Of a stretch of 36,219 nt of DNA, positions 24,343-31,985 are shown in pieces. The DNA comes from Verrucomicrobiales bacterium. Lineage in GTDB: Bacteria > Verrucomicrobiota > Verrucomicrobiia > Limisphaerales > J093. The position numbers and the translations under genes are program-made. A model generated the notes under the pieces. That model searched no databases and was not told the DNA's origin. It was given only the letters and a program-made list of their open reading frames with translations. The stretch spans positions 1 to 36,219 of the forward strand of contig JACKPW010000035.1 of assembly GCA_024233215.1 (NCBI GenBank), read 5' to 3'. The first letter of the stretch is position 1, and each line of letters opens with the position of its first letter.

Positions 24343-25443
24343 ATGCAATTCATCGACCTGCAAACCCAATACCAGCGCTATCAAACCGAGATTGATGAGC
24401 GCATTCATTCGGTGCTGAACCACGGCCGCTTCATCATGGGCCCCGAGGTCGGCGAACTGGAATCCGCCCTGGCCGCGTACGTCGGGGTCTCCCACTGCAT
24501 CACCGTCGCCAGTGGTACCCACAGTCTGGAAATCGCCCTCCGGGCCTTGGACATCGGTCCTGGCGACGAGGTGATCACAGTGCCCTTCACCTGGATCAGC
24601 ACGGCCGAGGTGGTCGGGCTTGTGGGCGCCACACCGGTCTTTGTCGACATCGAGCCGGGTTCCTACAACATAGACCTCGACCGCATCGAAGCCGCGATCT
24701 CCCCGCGGACGAAGGCCATCATGCCGGTGAGCCTGTTCGGGCAGATGCCCGATTGTGATCGCCTCAACCAGATCGCCGCACAGCACGGTCTGCCGGTGAT
24801 CGAGGATGCCGCGCAGAGTTTTGGGGCCACGCAAAACGGACGTCGGAGCTGCGGGGTCACCACTATCGGCAGTACCAGCTTCTTCCCGGCCAAGCCCTTT
24901 GGTTGTTACGGCGACGGCGGAGCGCTTTTCACCGGCGACGAGGAGCTGGCGCGGAAGATGCGGGCCATCCGCACCCACGGCGGACTGGAACGTCACCATC
25001 ACCCCTTGTTGGGGATGAACGGCCGGTTTGACACCATCCAGGCGGCGGTCCTGCTGGCGAAGCTCCCCCATTTTGAGTGGGAAGTGGCCGAGCGCGGGCG
25101 CATCGGTGCCCGATATACCGAACAGCTCCGCGGACTTTGCACGGTTCCGGAGGTGGCGCCGGGCAACACGCATGTCTACGCGCAGTACACCATTCGCGTG
25201 CCGGATCGGGATGCCGTGGGAGCGAAACTAAAAGCTGCGGGAATCCCCACCGCGGTCTATTATCCCAAGTGTCTCCATGAGCAGCCGGTCTTCGGCGGGG
25301 GTGCCTCCCGGGTGGTCGGGGAACTGGCGGAGTCGGAGAAGGCCTCCCGCGAGGTGATCAGCCTGCCAATGCATCCGTTCCTCTCCGAGGCGGATCAGGA
25401 TCGGATCGTGGATTCGCTTAAAAAAGTGCTGGCTGGTAAGTGA
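24343..25443 (+). CDS. wbpE: DegT/DnrJ/EryC1 aminotransferase, WbpE-like
   Basis: A 366-residue PLP-dependent sugar aminotransferase from the ATG at 24343 (MQFIDLQTQYQRY, the usual N-terminus). The motifs are VASGTHSLEIALRAL, the PLP-ring Asp in VIEDAAQSFGA and the Schiff-base Lys184 in FFPAKPFGCYGDGGA. The C-terminus has AQYTIRVPDRD and SLPMHPFLSEADQDRI. WbpE adds the 3-amino group to UDP-3-keto-GlcNAcA made by WbpB. The WbpA-like and WbpB-WbpD-like proteins encoded nearby complete that route. It precedes a toxin-type pair placed before the WbpB-WbpD fusion. Confidence 0.88.
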   Translation: MQFIDLQTQYQRYQTEIDERIHSVLNHGRFIMGPEVGELESALAAYVGVSHCITVASGTHSLEIALRALDIGPGDEVITVPFTWISTAEVVGLVGATPVFVDIEPGSYNIDLDRIEAAISPRTKAIMPVSLFGQMPDCDRLNQIAAQHGLPVIEDAAQSFGATQNGRRSCGVTTIGSTSFFPAKPFGCYGDGGALFTGDEELARKMRAIRTHGGLERHHHPLLGMNGRFDTIQAAVLLAKLPHFEWEVAERGRIGARYTEQLRGLCTVPEVAPGNTHVYAQYTIRVPDRDAVGAKLKAAGIPTAVYYPKCLHEQPVFGGGASRVVGELAESEKASREVISLPMHPFLSEADQDRIVDSLKKVLAGK

Positions 25444-25489
25444 GACCGCAACTCCGATGGTGCCCTACGGGAGCCGTCGGTTCGCACGC

Positions 25490-25786
25490 ATGGATTCCCT
25501 CCCAAAAGGCAATGCCCCTGACTTGGTCCGCCTCGCCCGCCGACTATTTTGGTGGAAATCACCCGAGGAGGCCCTGCGCTGGCCGGGGCGCTTGCTGGCG
25601 CAGGTGATGACGCTGGGCTCATGGGATGATATCCAAGTGGCTCGTCGCCACTGGAGCGAGGAGGAGTTTCGCGAGGTTTTGCGTCGACCTCCGCCCGGCG
25701 TGTTTGACCGCCGGAGTTGGACCTACTGGCATCTCATGCTGGGTTTGGAGCCGGTGCCTCCGCTGCCGCGCCGATGCCTGACGTGA
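25490..25786 (+). CDS. Small partner protein of AbiEii-like toxin (putative antitoxin)
   Basis: A 98-residue protein (an ATG at 25457 would add 11 residues). It contains RLARRLFWWKSPEEALRWP, then AQVMTLGSWDDIQVARRHW and FREVLRRPPPGVFDRRSW. I recall this short Trp-rich type of protein as a recurring neighbour of AbiEii-family nucleotidyltransferases. Its role as antitoxin is inferred from that pairing and from the 13-nt overlap with the next gene. No HTH is obvious. Confidence 0.65.
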   Translation: MDSLPKGNAPDLVRLARRLFWWKSPEEALRWPGRLLAQVMTLGSWDDIQVARRHWSEEEFREVLRRPPPGVFDRRSWTYWHLMLGLEPVPPLPRRCLT

Positions 25787-26451
25787 GCACATTGGAGCCA
25801 CGGCTGGACATCCTGCCTGATTTCCAGCGGCGCCTCTGGCCGAAGCTGGGTGCCGTGCCGGGGTTCTTCGTGCTGTATGGTGGCACGGCGTTGGCGTTGC
25901 GATTGGGGCACCGACAGTCGGTGGATTTCGATTTCTTCTCAGCGCGGTCGTTTGGGCCCGAGGAATTGCGGAGCCGATTGCCGTTTGCGGCGGATTCCGA
26001 AGTGGTACAGGTGGAAAAGAACACCTTGACGATTCGTTGCCCGGGTGGCGATGGGGTTCTTGTCTCCTTTCTTGGCGGACTGCACGCTTCACCGATCGAG
26101 TTACCGGATGCCTGTGCCGACACCGGGCTTCGTGTGGCCGGATTACGGGACTTGCTGGCGGCCAAGCTCAACGTGGTGTTCCAGCGGGCGGAGGCAAAAG
26201 ACTATCTCGACGTACACGCCTTGCTGAATACGGGGCTCACCTTGTCGGAGGGCTTGGCCACCGCCCGGGCGGTCTACGGGCCGACCTTCAATCCCACCCT
26301 GCCGCTAAAGGCCCTGACCTTCTTCGAAGATGGGGATCTCCCTTCCCTGCCGCATCGAATTCAGCAGGACCTGACTGAAGCGGTGCGGCGCGTGGTGAAC
26401 ATTCCCGAAATTCCCCCCACCGGCTTCAGGATTGGCGAACATTATGGCTGA
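25774..26451 (+). CDS. AbiEii-like nucleotidyltransferase toxin
   Basis: A 225-residue protein from the ATG at 25774. The nucleotidyltransferase core shows GFFVLYGGTALALRLGHRQS and the metal-binding Asp pair in VDFDFFS. A later helix KDYLDVHALLNTG is the conserved C-terminal motif of AbiEii/DUF1814 proteins. In type IV AbiE systems these enzymes transfer nucleotides onto target RNA such as tRNA and stop growth or block phage. It overlaps its small partner gene by 13 nt and the next metabolic gene by 8 nt. Both lie within a polysaccharide operon, so it is probably transcribed with it. Confidence 0.8.
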   Translation: MPDVSTLEPRLDILPDFQRRLWPKLGAVPGFFVLYGGTALALRLGHRQSVDFDFFSARSFGPEELRSRLPFAADSEVVQVEKNTLTIRCPGGDGVLVSFLGGLHASPIELPDACADTGLRVAGLRDLLAAKLNVVFQRAEAKDYLDVHALLNTGLTLSEGLATARAVYGPTFNPTLPLKALTFFEDGDLPSLPHRIQQDLTEAVRRVVNIPEIPPTGFRIGEHYG

Positions 26452-28198
26452 CACCGCACCTACCCCCCCGTCCCTGGCCCTCGTCGGCGCCGGTTACTGG
26501 GGCAAGAACCTCGCCCGCAACTTCCATGAGCTGGGGGCATTGCATACGCTTTGCGACCCCAGCCCGGCCGTGCTAGGCAGTTACGGCGCCCCGTATGAAG
26601 GGGTCGTCAAGACCGGGGACTACGCCGCGGTGCTGGGGGATGCCGCGATCTCCCAGGTTGCCATCGCCGCCCCGGCCGCCCTGCACTTTGACCTGGCCCG
26701 GGCGGCGATCGAGGCCGGCAAGGACGTCTACGTCGAGAAGCCGCTCTGTCTGGATCCTGCCGACGCATCACAACTCATCCGCCTGGCGGAGGAACGCCGT
26801 CGCATCCTGATGGTCGGTCACCTGCTCCAGTATCACCCCTGCGTGGTCCGGCTGCAGGAAATGGTGCGGGCGGGTGAACTCGGGCGCCTGTGTTACGTCA
26901 CGTCGAACCGCCTCAACCTGGGCAAGATCCGGGCTGAGGAAAACGCCCTCTGGAGTTTCGCCCCCCACGACATCTCCGTGCTGTTGAGCCTGGCCGGCGA
27001 CACCCTGCCCGAGCAGGTCCGGTGCGTCGGGGAGGACTACCTGACCAAGGGGGTGGCCGATACCACGTTGACGTCGTTTCGCTTTCGCAACGGTCTTCGG
27101 GCGCACATCTACGTGAGCTGGCTGAACCCCTTCAAGGAGCAGAAGCTCACCGTGGTGGGGTCCGAAGGCCTCGCGGTGTTCGATGACACCAAGCCGTGGA
27201 ACGAGAAACTCGTGGTCTATCGCAACCACTTGACGTGGTCGCAGGGCAGCGTGCCGACCCCGAACAAGAAGGCGGCCGAAGTCGTGGCGGTCGAGGAGTC
27301 CGAACCGCTGCGGAACGAGTGCCGTCACTTTCTGGACTGCAGCCGGGACCGCACCGTTCCGAGGAGCGACGGCCAGGAGGGTTTGCGCGTCCTGCGCGTC
27401 CTGCAAATGGCCCAGCAGAGTTTGGAGCGGGACGGCGAAGCCATCGGCCGGAAGACCGAAGACGGAGGACGGAAGACCGAAGACCGAAGACCGATGCGCG
27501 CCACGGCAGATCCGTCCTCCGCCCTCTGCCCTCCGTCGTCCGACTATTCCGTCCACCCAACCGCCGTGGTGGACGAGGGCGCCGTGATCGGAAAGGGCAC
27601 GAAGATCTGGCATTTCAGCCACGTGATGAAAGGGGCGCAGATCGGAGAGCGCTGTGTCCTGGGTCAGAACGTCAACGTGGACGGGGGCACGAAGATCGGA
27701 AACAACGTCAAGATCCAGAACAATGTGTCCGTCTACACCGGGGCGGAAATCGAGGACGACGTCTTTCTGGGGCCTTCCTGTGTCCTTACCAACGTGACCA
27801 ATCCCCGGTCCCAGGTCAACCGCCACAGCCTTTACGAGAAGACCCTGATCCGTCGCGGGGCGACCGTGGGGGCCAACGCCACCATCGTATGCGGCGTGAC
27901 CCTGGGTCGCTACTGCTTCATTGGCGCCGGTGCCGTGGTGACGAAGGACGTACCGGACTATGCGTTGATGGTTGGCAACCCGGCCCGGCAGAAGGGCTGG
28001 ATGAGCCGGCACGGCCATGTTCTGACCCGACCGGATGACCAGGGTGTGTTCACCTGCCCCGAGTCGGGGATGCGTTACCGGGCCATCGGGTCGTCGGGCG
28101 AGAGGCTGGAATGCCTTGATCTTCGTGACGACGAGTCCCTGCCACCGGAGTTGGCCCGGGGGAGTCGATCCTATCGCAGTTTGAAGGCGGCGTCCTGA
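26444..28198 (+). CDS. Fused WbpB-like oxidoreductase and WbpD-like N-acetyltransferase
   Basis: A 584-residue protein from the ATG at 26444, overlapping the AbiEii stop by 8 nt. Residues of about 1-335 form a Gfo/Idh/MocA dehydrogenase: LALVGAGYWGKNLARNF, then DVYVEKPLCL and MVGHLLQYHP. This matches WbpB, which makes the 3-keto UDP-sugar. Residues of about 336-366 are a linker encoded by a GA-rich then CT-rich repeat (RKTEDGGRKTEDRR). Residues 367-584 are a left-handed beta-helix acetyltransferase (AVIGKGTKIWHFSHV, KIQNNVSVYTGAEI, GAGAVVTKDVPDYALMVGNP) like WbpD. These steps are normally on separate proteins. Together with WbpA/WbpE they should yield UDP-GlcNAc(3NAc)A. Confidence 0.9.
   Translation: MADTAPTPPSLALVGAGYWGKNLARNFHELGALHTLCDPSPAVLGSYGAPYEGVVKTGDYAAVLGDAAISQVAIAAPAALHFDLARAAIEAGKDVYVEKPLCLDPADASQLIRLAEERRRILMVGHLLQYHPCVVRLQEMVRAGELGRLCYVTSNRLNLGKIRAEENALWSFAPHDISVLLSLAGDTLPEQVRCVGEDYLTKGVADTTLTSFRFRNGLRAHIYVSWLNPFKEQKLTVVGSEGLAVFDDTKPWNEKLVVYRNHLTWSQGSVPTPNKKAAEVVAVEESEPLRNECRHFLDCSRDRTVPRSDGQEGLRVLRVLQMAQQSLERDGEAIGRKTEDGGRKTEDRRPMRATADPSSALCPPSSDYSVHPTAVVDEGAVIGKGTKIWHFSHVMKGAQIGERCVLGQNVNVDGGTKIGNNVKIQNNVSVYTGAEIEDDVFLGPSCVLTNVTNPRSQVNRHSLYEKTLIRRGATVGANATIVCGVTLGRYCFIGAGAVVTKDVPDYALMVGNPARQKGWMSRHGHVLTRPDDQGVFTCPESGMRYRAIGSSGERLECLDLRDDESLPPELARGSRSYRSLKAAS
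27451..27542. repeat. GA-rich/CT-rich inverted repeat inside the wbpB-wbpD fusion
   Basis: GAAGACCGAAGACGGAGGA-type units fill 27451-27493 and a CT-rich tract fills 27511-27542. CGGAGGACGGA (27463-27473) is an exact inverted copy of TCCGTCCTCCG (27511-27521). The tract is in frame with both flanking domains and encodes their linker. Confidence 0.7.
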
Positions 28199-28228
28199 GG
28201 CCCCTTTCCTCACTCTGCCTGAAGCCTG

Positions 28229-28477
28229 ATGACTGTGGAGACCCGGAGCCGTTCACTGGCCAAGGCGCTTTCGTGGCGCCTCTGTGGGAGTCTTGCCACG
28301 ACGTTGATCGTCTGGCTGTTCACCCGGCGTGGGGATCTGGCGGTCGGGGTCGGATCCCTGGAGGTCATCGGCAAGACCTTCCTGTATTTCCTGCATGAAC
28401 GTATTTGGGCCCGAATCCCGATCGGTCGGGAGACCCCGCCTGCCGATAATACCATAAAGAAGGGCGTGCGGGGATGA
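28229..28477 (+). CDS. DUF2061 small membrane protein
   Basis: An 82-residue protein with the DUF2061 pattern: RSLAKALSWRLCGSLATTLIVWL, one more hydrophobic stretch (AVGVGSLEVIGKTFLYFLHE) and ERIWARIPIGR. It probably spans the membrane twice. I recall DUF2061 genes as frequent companions of cysC/cysN sulfate-activation genes. Here the stop overlaps the cysC start as ATGA. The molecular role is unknown. Confidence 0.82.
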   Translation: MTVETRSRSLAKALSWRLCGSLATTLIVWLFTRRGDLAVGVGSLEVIGKTFLYFLHERIWARIPIGRETPPADNTIKKGVRG

Positions 28478-29103
28478 AAGGCACCGGGAGCTCCAACGTG
28501 GTGCGTCACCAGGGGGTGGTCACCAAGCAGGACTATTGTCGCCGGAACGGCCATCGGTCCATGGCACTGTGGTTCACCGGGCTGTCGGGTGCCGGCAAGT
28601 CCACGCTCGCGTACGCCGTCCACGAGAGGATCTTCCGCCGTGGTTGGCACACCTACGTCCTGGATGGCGACAACCTGCGCCACGGATTGAATTCGGACCT
28701 CGGGTTTGGCGAGGCCGAACGGCAGGAGAACATCCGTCGCGCGGGCGAGGTGGCGCGGTTGTTCGTCGAGGCCGGGGTGGTGGTGCTGGCGGCCTTCATC
28801 TCGCCGTTTGCCGCGGACCGCGAGCGGGTGCGAAAACTGTTTGCGCCGGGCGAATTCCAGGAGGTCTACGTCAAGTGCGACCTGGCCGTTTGCGAGACCC
28901 GGGATCCCAAGCAGCTTTACCGCCGGGCACGCGCGGGGGAAATCCCCAGCTTCACCGGCATCTCCAGTCCGTATGAAGCTCCAACCAGTCCCGAGCTTGT
29001 GGTCGATACGAGCGTCCTTCGCGTGGAGACGGCCGTTGACCGGATCCTGGAGCACATTGATCGTCTGACCCACCAGGACATGGGCCAGGGCGCGATGATC
29101 TAA
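28474..29103 (+). CDS. cysC: Adenylylsulfate (APS) kinase
   Basis: A 209-residue protein. The P-loop GLSGAGKST (36-44) is intact, followed by VLDGDNLRHGLNSDLGF, ERQENIRRAGEVARLFVEAG, then AFISPFAADRERVR and YRRARAGEIPSFTGISSPYEAP. The N-terminus has YCRRNGHRSMALWFTG as in other CysC. It phosphorylates APS to PAPS, the sulfate donor for sulfotransferases or PAPS reductase. It overlaps the DUF2061 gene by 4 nt and precedes cysD, cysN and cysQ. It is the only intact APS kinase here, because the one fused to CysN is degenerate. Confidence 0.95.
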   Translation: MKGTGSSNVVRHQGVVTKQDYCRRNGHRSMALWFTGLSGAGKSTLAYAVHERIFRRGWHTYVLDGDNLRHGLNSDLGFGEAERQENIRRAGEVARLFVEAGVVVLAAFISPFAADRERVRKLFAPGEFQEVYVKCDLAVCETRDPKQLYRRARAGEIPSFTGISSPYEAPTSPELVVDTSVLRVETAVDRILEHIDRLTHQDMGQGAMI

Positions 29104-29135
29104 GACGGCCGCCCCACGCAATCCCCTCTCTCACG

Positions 29136-30020
29136 ATGTCCGCGCATCTCAAGCGTCTCGAAAACACCTCCGTCCATATCCTCCGGGAAGCCTACGCGAG
29201 CTTCAAGAGCCTCGCGATGCTGTGGTCGATTGGGAAAGACAGCACGGTGCTGCTGTGGCTGGCGCGCAAGGCCTTCTATGGTCATGTGCCGTTCCCGCTG
29301 GTGCATATCGACACCCATTTCAAGATCCCGGAGATGATCGAGTACCGGGACCGGTTGACCCGGGAGTGGGGATTGATCATGGTTTACGGTGAGAATCGCG
29401 CGGCGCTTGAGGCGGGGGAGACCTTTCCGGACGGAAAGGTGGACCGGCTCACCTGTTGTCGGAACCTCAAGACCCGGGCTCTGGCCCACACTCTCGACGG
29501 CTCGTGGCCGCGCTTCCGGTTCAACCACCAGGCCGGCCGCTATGAGAAGGACCGCAACACCGATCCCTATACCGGCGTCATCGTCGGGGTGCGCGCCGAT
29601 GAGGAGGGTTCGCGGTCCAAGGAACGCTATTTCTCGGCCCGCAATCGTTCCGCGGGCTGGGACATCGCCGACCAGCCGCCCGAATTCTGGAGCTTCTACA
29701 AGACCGACTTCGCTCCGGGAACCCATGTGCGGGTGCATCCACTCCTCGACTGGACTGAACTGAACATCTGGGAGTACATCCACCAGGAACGGATCCCGAC
29801 CGTCTCCCTCTACTACGACCAGGGCAGCGGCAGGCGCTACCGGTCGTTGGGGTGCCAACCGTGCACCAGCCCCATAGAATCCACCGCGCGGGACGTGCCT
29901 GAGATCATCGAGGAACTCCGGAGCGGAAAGCTGGCCTCCGTGGCGGAACGCTCGGGAAGAGCCCAGGACAAGGACGACGGTGGCGGCCTGGAGTCGCTGC
30001 GTCGCGAAGGGTACATGTAG
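29136..30020 (+). CDS. cysD: Sulfate adenylyltransferase subunit 2
   Basis: A 294-residue PP-loop protein: LWSIGKDSTVLLWLARKA (PP-loop at 31-36), FPLVHIDTHFKIPEMIEYRD, KTRALAHTLD and the C-terminal RREGYM. With CysN it makes APS from ATP and sulfate. Length and motifs are normal. The TAG stop at 30018-30020 is part of a REP-like repeat, so the repeat abuts or created the end of the gene. A gap of 102 nt then separates it from cysN. Confidence 0.95.
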   Translation: MSAHLKRLENTSVHILREAYASFKSLAMLWSIGKDSTVLLWLARKAFYGHVPFPLVHIDTHFKIPEMIEYRDRLTREWGLIMVYGENRAALEAGETFPDGKVDRLTCCRNLKTRALAHTLDGSWPRFRFNHQAGRYEKDRNTDPYTGVIVGVRADEEGSRSKERYFSARNRSAGWDIADQPPEFWSFYKTDFAPGTHVRVHPLLDWTELNIWEYIHQERIPTVSLYYDQGSGRRYRSLGCQPCTSPIESTARDVPEIIEELRSGKLASVAERSGRAQDKDDGGGLESLRREGYM

Positions 30021-30040
30021 CCGCCGACGTACACTCGGCG
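30017..30040. repeat. REP-like hairpin repeat, copy 2
   Basis: It shares GTAGCCGCCGACGT with the copy at 23160. CGCCGA (30022-30027) pairs with TCGGCG (30035-30040) around a 7-nt loop. It supplies the cysD stop codon and lies between cysD and cysN. Confidence 0.6.
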
Positions 30041-30122
30041 CCTATGAGATTACCAAAGGACCCGGATGCCCGGACTCACGTCCGTCGCCACGGGGTAACT
30101 TAAGATACTCGAGTCGAGTCGG

Positions 30123-31985
30123 ATGACAGAAGACGCACCGCTCTCCCCACCTGCTCCTTCGGTCACGGAAACGGACCGGATGAACATCGTGATCGTCGGG
30201 CACGTGGACCACGGCAAATCCACGATCATTGGCCGGTTGCTGGCGGATACCGGGAGCCTGCCGGAAGGGAAGCTCGAGCAGGTTCGGGACCTGTGCGAGC
30301 GAACCAGCAAGCCCTTCGAGTACGCGTTCCTACTGGACGCGCTGAAGGACGAACAGGCACAGGGCATCACCATCGATGCCGCCCGCGTCTTCTTCAAGAG
30401 CCCGCGACGGCACTACATCATCATCGACGCTCCCGGCCACATTGAGTTCCTGAAGAACATGATCACCGGCGCCGCCCGGGCGGAGGCCGCCCTGCTGGTG
30501 ATCGATGCCCGGGAGGGGGTCCGGGAAAACTCGCGTCGTCACGGGTACATGCTCGCGATGCTGGGAATCCGCCGGGTGGCCGTGCTGGTCAACAAGATGG
30601 ACCTGGTGGGGCACTCCCGCGAGGTCTTCGAGAACATCCGAAAGGAGTATGAGGCCTTCCTCGCGGGCATTGGCCTCGAGGCGGACTCGTTCCTGCCCGT
30701 GTCCGGAATGGGCGGCGACAACATCGCTTCCCCCAGCGGGACGATGACCTGGCACACGGGCGGGACCGTGCTCGACGTGTTGGATGGCTTCAGCAGTTCG
30801 CCCCCGGACGACAAGCTGCCGTTTCGCCTGCCCGTTCAAGACGTCTACAAATTCACGCGTTTCGGGGACGACCGGCGGATCATCGCGGGGACGATTGCCA
30901 GCGGACAGGTGCGGGTGGGGGACCGGATCGGCTTCTATCCCTCGGGCAAGAGCACGACGGTGAGTGGAATCGAATCCTTCCCGGCGCCGACTTCCGACGA
31001 GGACCGGGTGCGCGTCGCGTCCGTGGGAGAGCCGGTGGGGATCACGCTTTCCGAGCAATTGTATGTGACCCGGGGAGACCTGGCGGTTCTGCAGGGGCAA
31101 CGGTCTCCCACCGTGGCAACCCGACTCAAGGCGAGTGTCTTCTGGCTCTCCCGCAGCCCGCTCAAAGTGGGGCAGGAGGTGCTGCTCCGCATCGGCACCG
31201 CCCGGGTCAGGGCACATCTTGAATCGATCTCCCGGGTGATTGATGCGGCCAGTTTGGAGGGGGTTTCCAATCCCGTCGAGATCGCCCGTCACGACGTCGC
31301 GGAATGTGTGCTCCACTGTGCCTCCCCGATTGCCTTTGACGTGGATGCCGGGATCCCCGAGATGGGCCGGTTCGTGCTCATCGACAACTTCGAGATCTCG
31401 GGCGGCGGCATCATCCGGGAGGGGCTTCCGGACGAGCAGTCCTGGGTCCGGAGCAAGGTGCTGCAACGCAACATCAAGTGGGAGATGAGCACGATCAGCC
31501 TCCAGGCCCGCGCCGAGCGCTACTGTCAGGCCGGCACGCTCGTGCTGGTGACCGGTCAAGCGGACTCCCGCAAGAAGGACCTGGCCAAGGCCCTGGAATC
31601 ACATCTCTTCGGTCTCGGCCGGCTGACCTATTACCTGGGGCTGGGCAGCGTGCTCTACGGCGTGGATGCCGACCTCAAGACCCCGGAAAGCGACAGTCGC
31701 ACCGAGCACCGGCAGGAGCACCTCCGCCGGTTTGCCGAGGTGGCCCACCTGTTTCTGGATGCCGGGCTGATCCTGGTCTCCACCGCCACCGACCTGACTC
31801 AGGAGGATGCCAATCTGATCAACGCCGTGCTGGAAGACCACCGTATGTTGGTGATCTGGAGTGGCGACTCCCCGTCCACGGATGTCAAGCCCGACTTGGT
31901 CGCGGACCGGGAAACCGGCCTGGAAACCGCCGTCGAGCGGATCCGGGCGCTGCTGCAGGATCAGGGAGTGCTTTACCGCGCATGA
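30123..31985 (+). CDS. cysN: Sulfate adenylyltransferase GTPase subunit with degenerate APS-kinase-like domain
   Basis: A 620-residue protein. The GTPase has G1 GHVDHGKST (26-34), G3 DAPGH (102-106) and G4 NKMD (157-160), followed by elongation-factor-like beta barrels to about 450. Residues of about 455-620 resemble APS kinase (QEHLRRFAEVAHLFLDAGLILVST, written here in part), but the P-loop reads G478-QADS-R483-K484-K485 in place of GxxxxGK[ST]. It should therefore not bind ATP normally. The GTPase drives APS formation by CysD. The pseudo-kinase may be structural or regulatory. An intact CysC is encoded upstream. The start at 30123 is preferred; a Met at 30180 is an alternative. It overlaps cysQ as ATGA. 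Confidence 0.92.
   Translation: MTEDAPLSPPAPSVTETDRMNIVIVGHVDHGKSTIIGRLLADTGSLPEGKLEQVRDLCERTSKPFEYAFLLDALKDEQAQGITIDAARVFFKSPRRHYIIIDAPGHIEFLKNMITGAARAEAALLVIDAREGVRENSRRHGYMLAMLGIRRVAVLVNKMDLVGHSREVFENIRKEYEAFLAGIGLEADSFLPVSGMGGDNIASPSGTMTWHTGGTVLDVLDGFSSSPPDDKLPFRLPVQDVYKFTRFGDDRRIIAGTIASGQVRVGDRIGFYPSGKSTTVSGIESFPAPTSDEDRVRVASVGEPVGITLSEQLYVTRGDLAVLQGQRSPTVATRLKASVFWLSRSPLKVGQEVLLRIGTARVRAHLESISRVIDAASLEGVSNPVEIARHDVAECVLHCASPIAFDVDAGIPEMGRFVLIDNFEISGGGIIREGLPDEQSWVRSKVLQRNIKWEMSTISLQARAERYCQAGTLVLVTGQADSRKKDLAKALESHLFGLGRLTYYLGLGSVLYGVDADLKTPESDSRTEHRQEHLRRFAEVAHLFLDAGLILVSTATDLTQEDANLINAVLEDHRMLVIWSGDSPSTDVKPDLVADRETGLETAVERIRALLQDQGVLYRA

Noticed and set aside
30330..31559. 409-residue minus-strand frame opposite cysN
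   Set aside because: It is a mirror of the CysN gene, whose GTPase motifs are intact on the plus strand.
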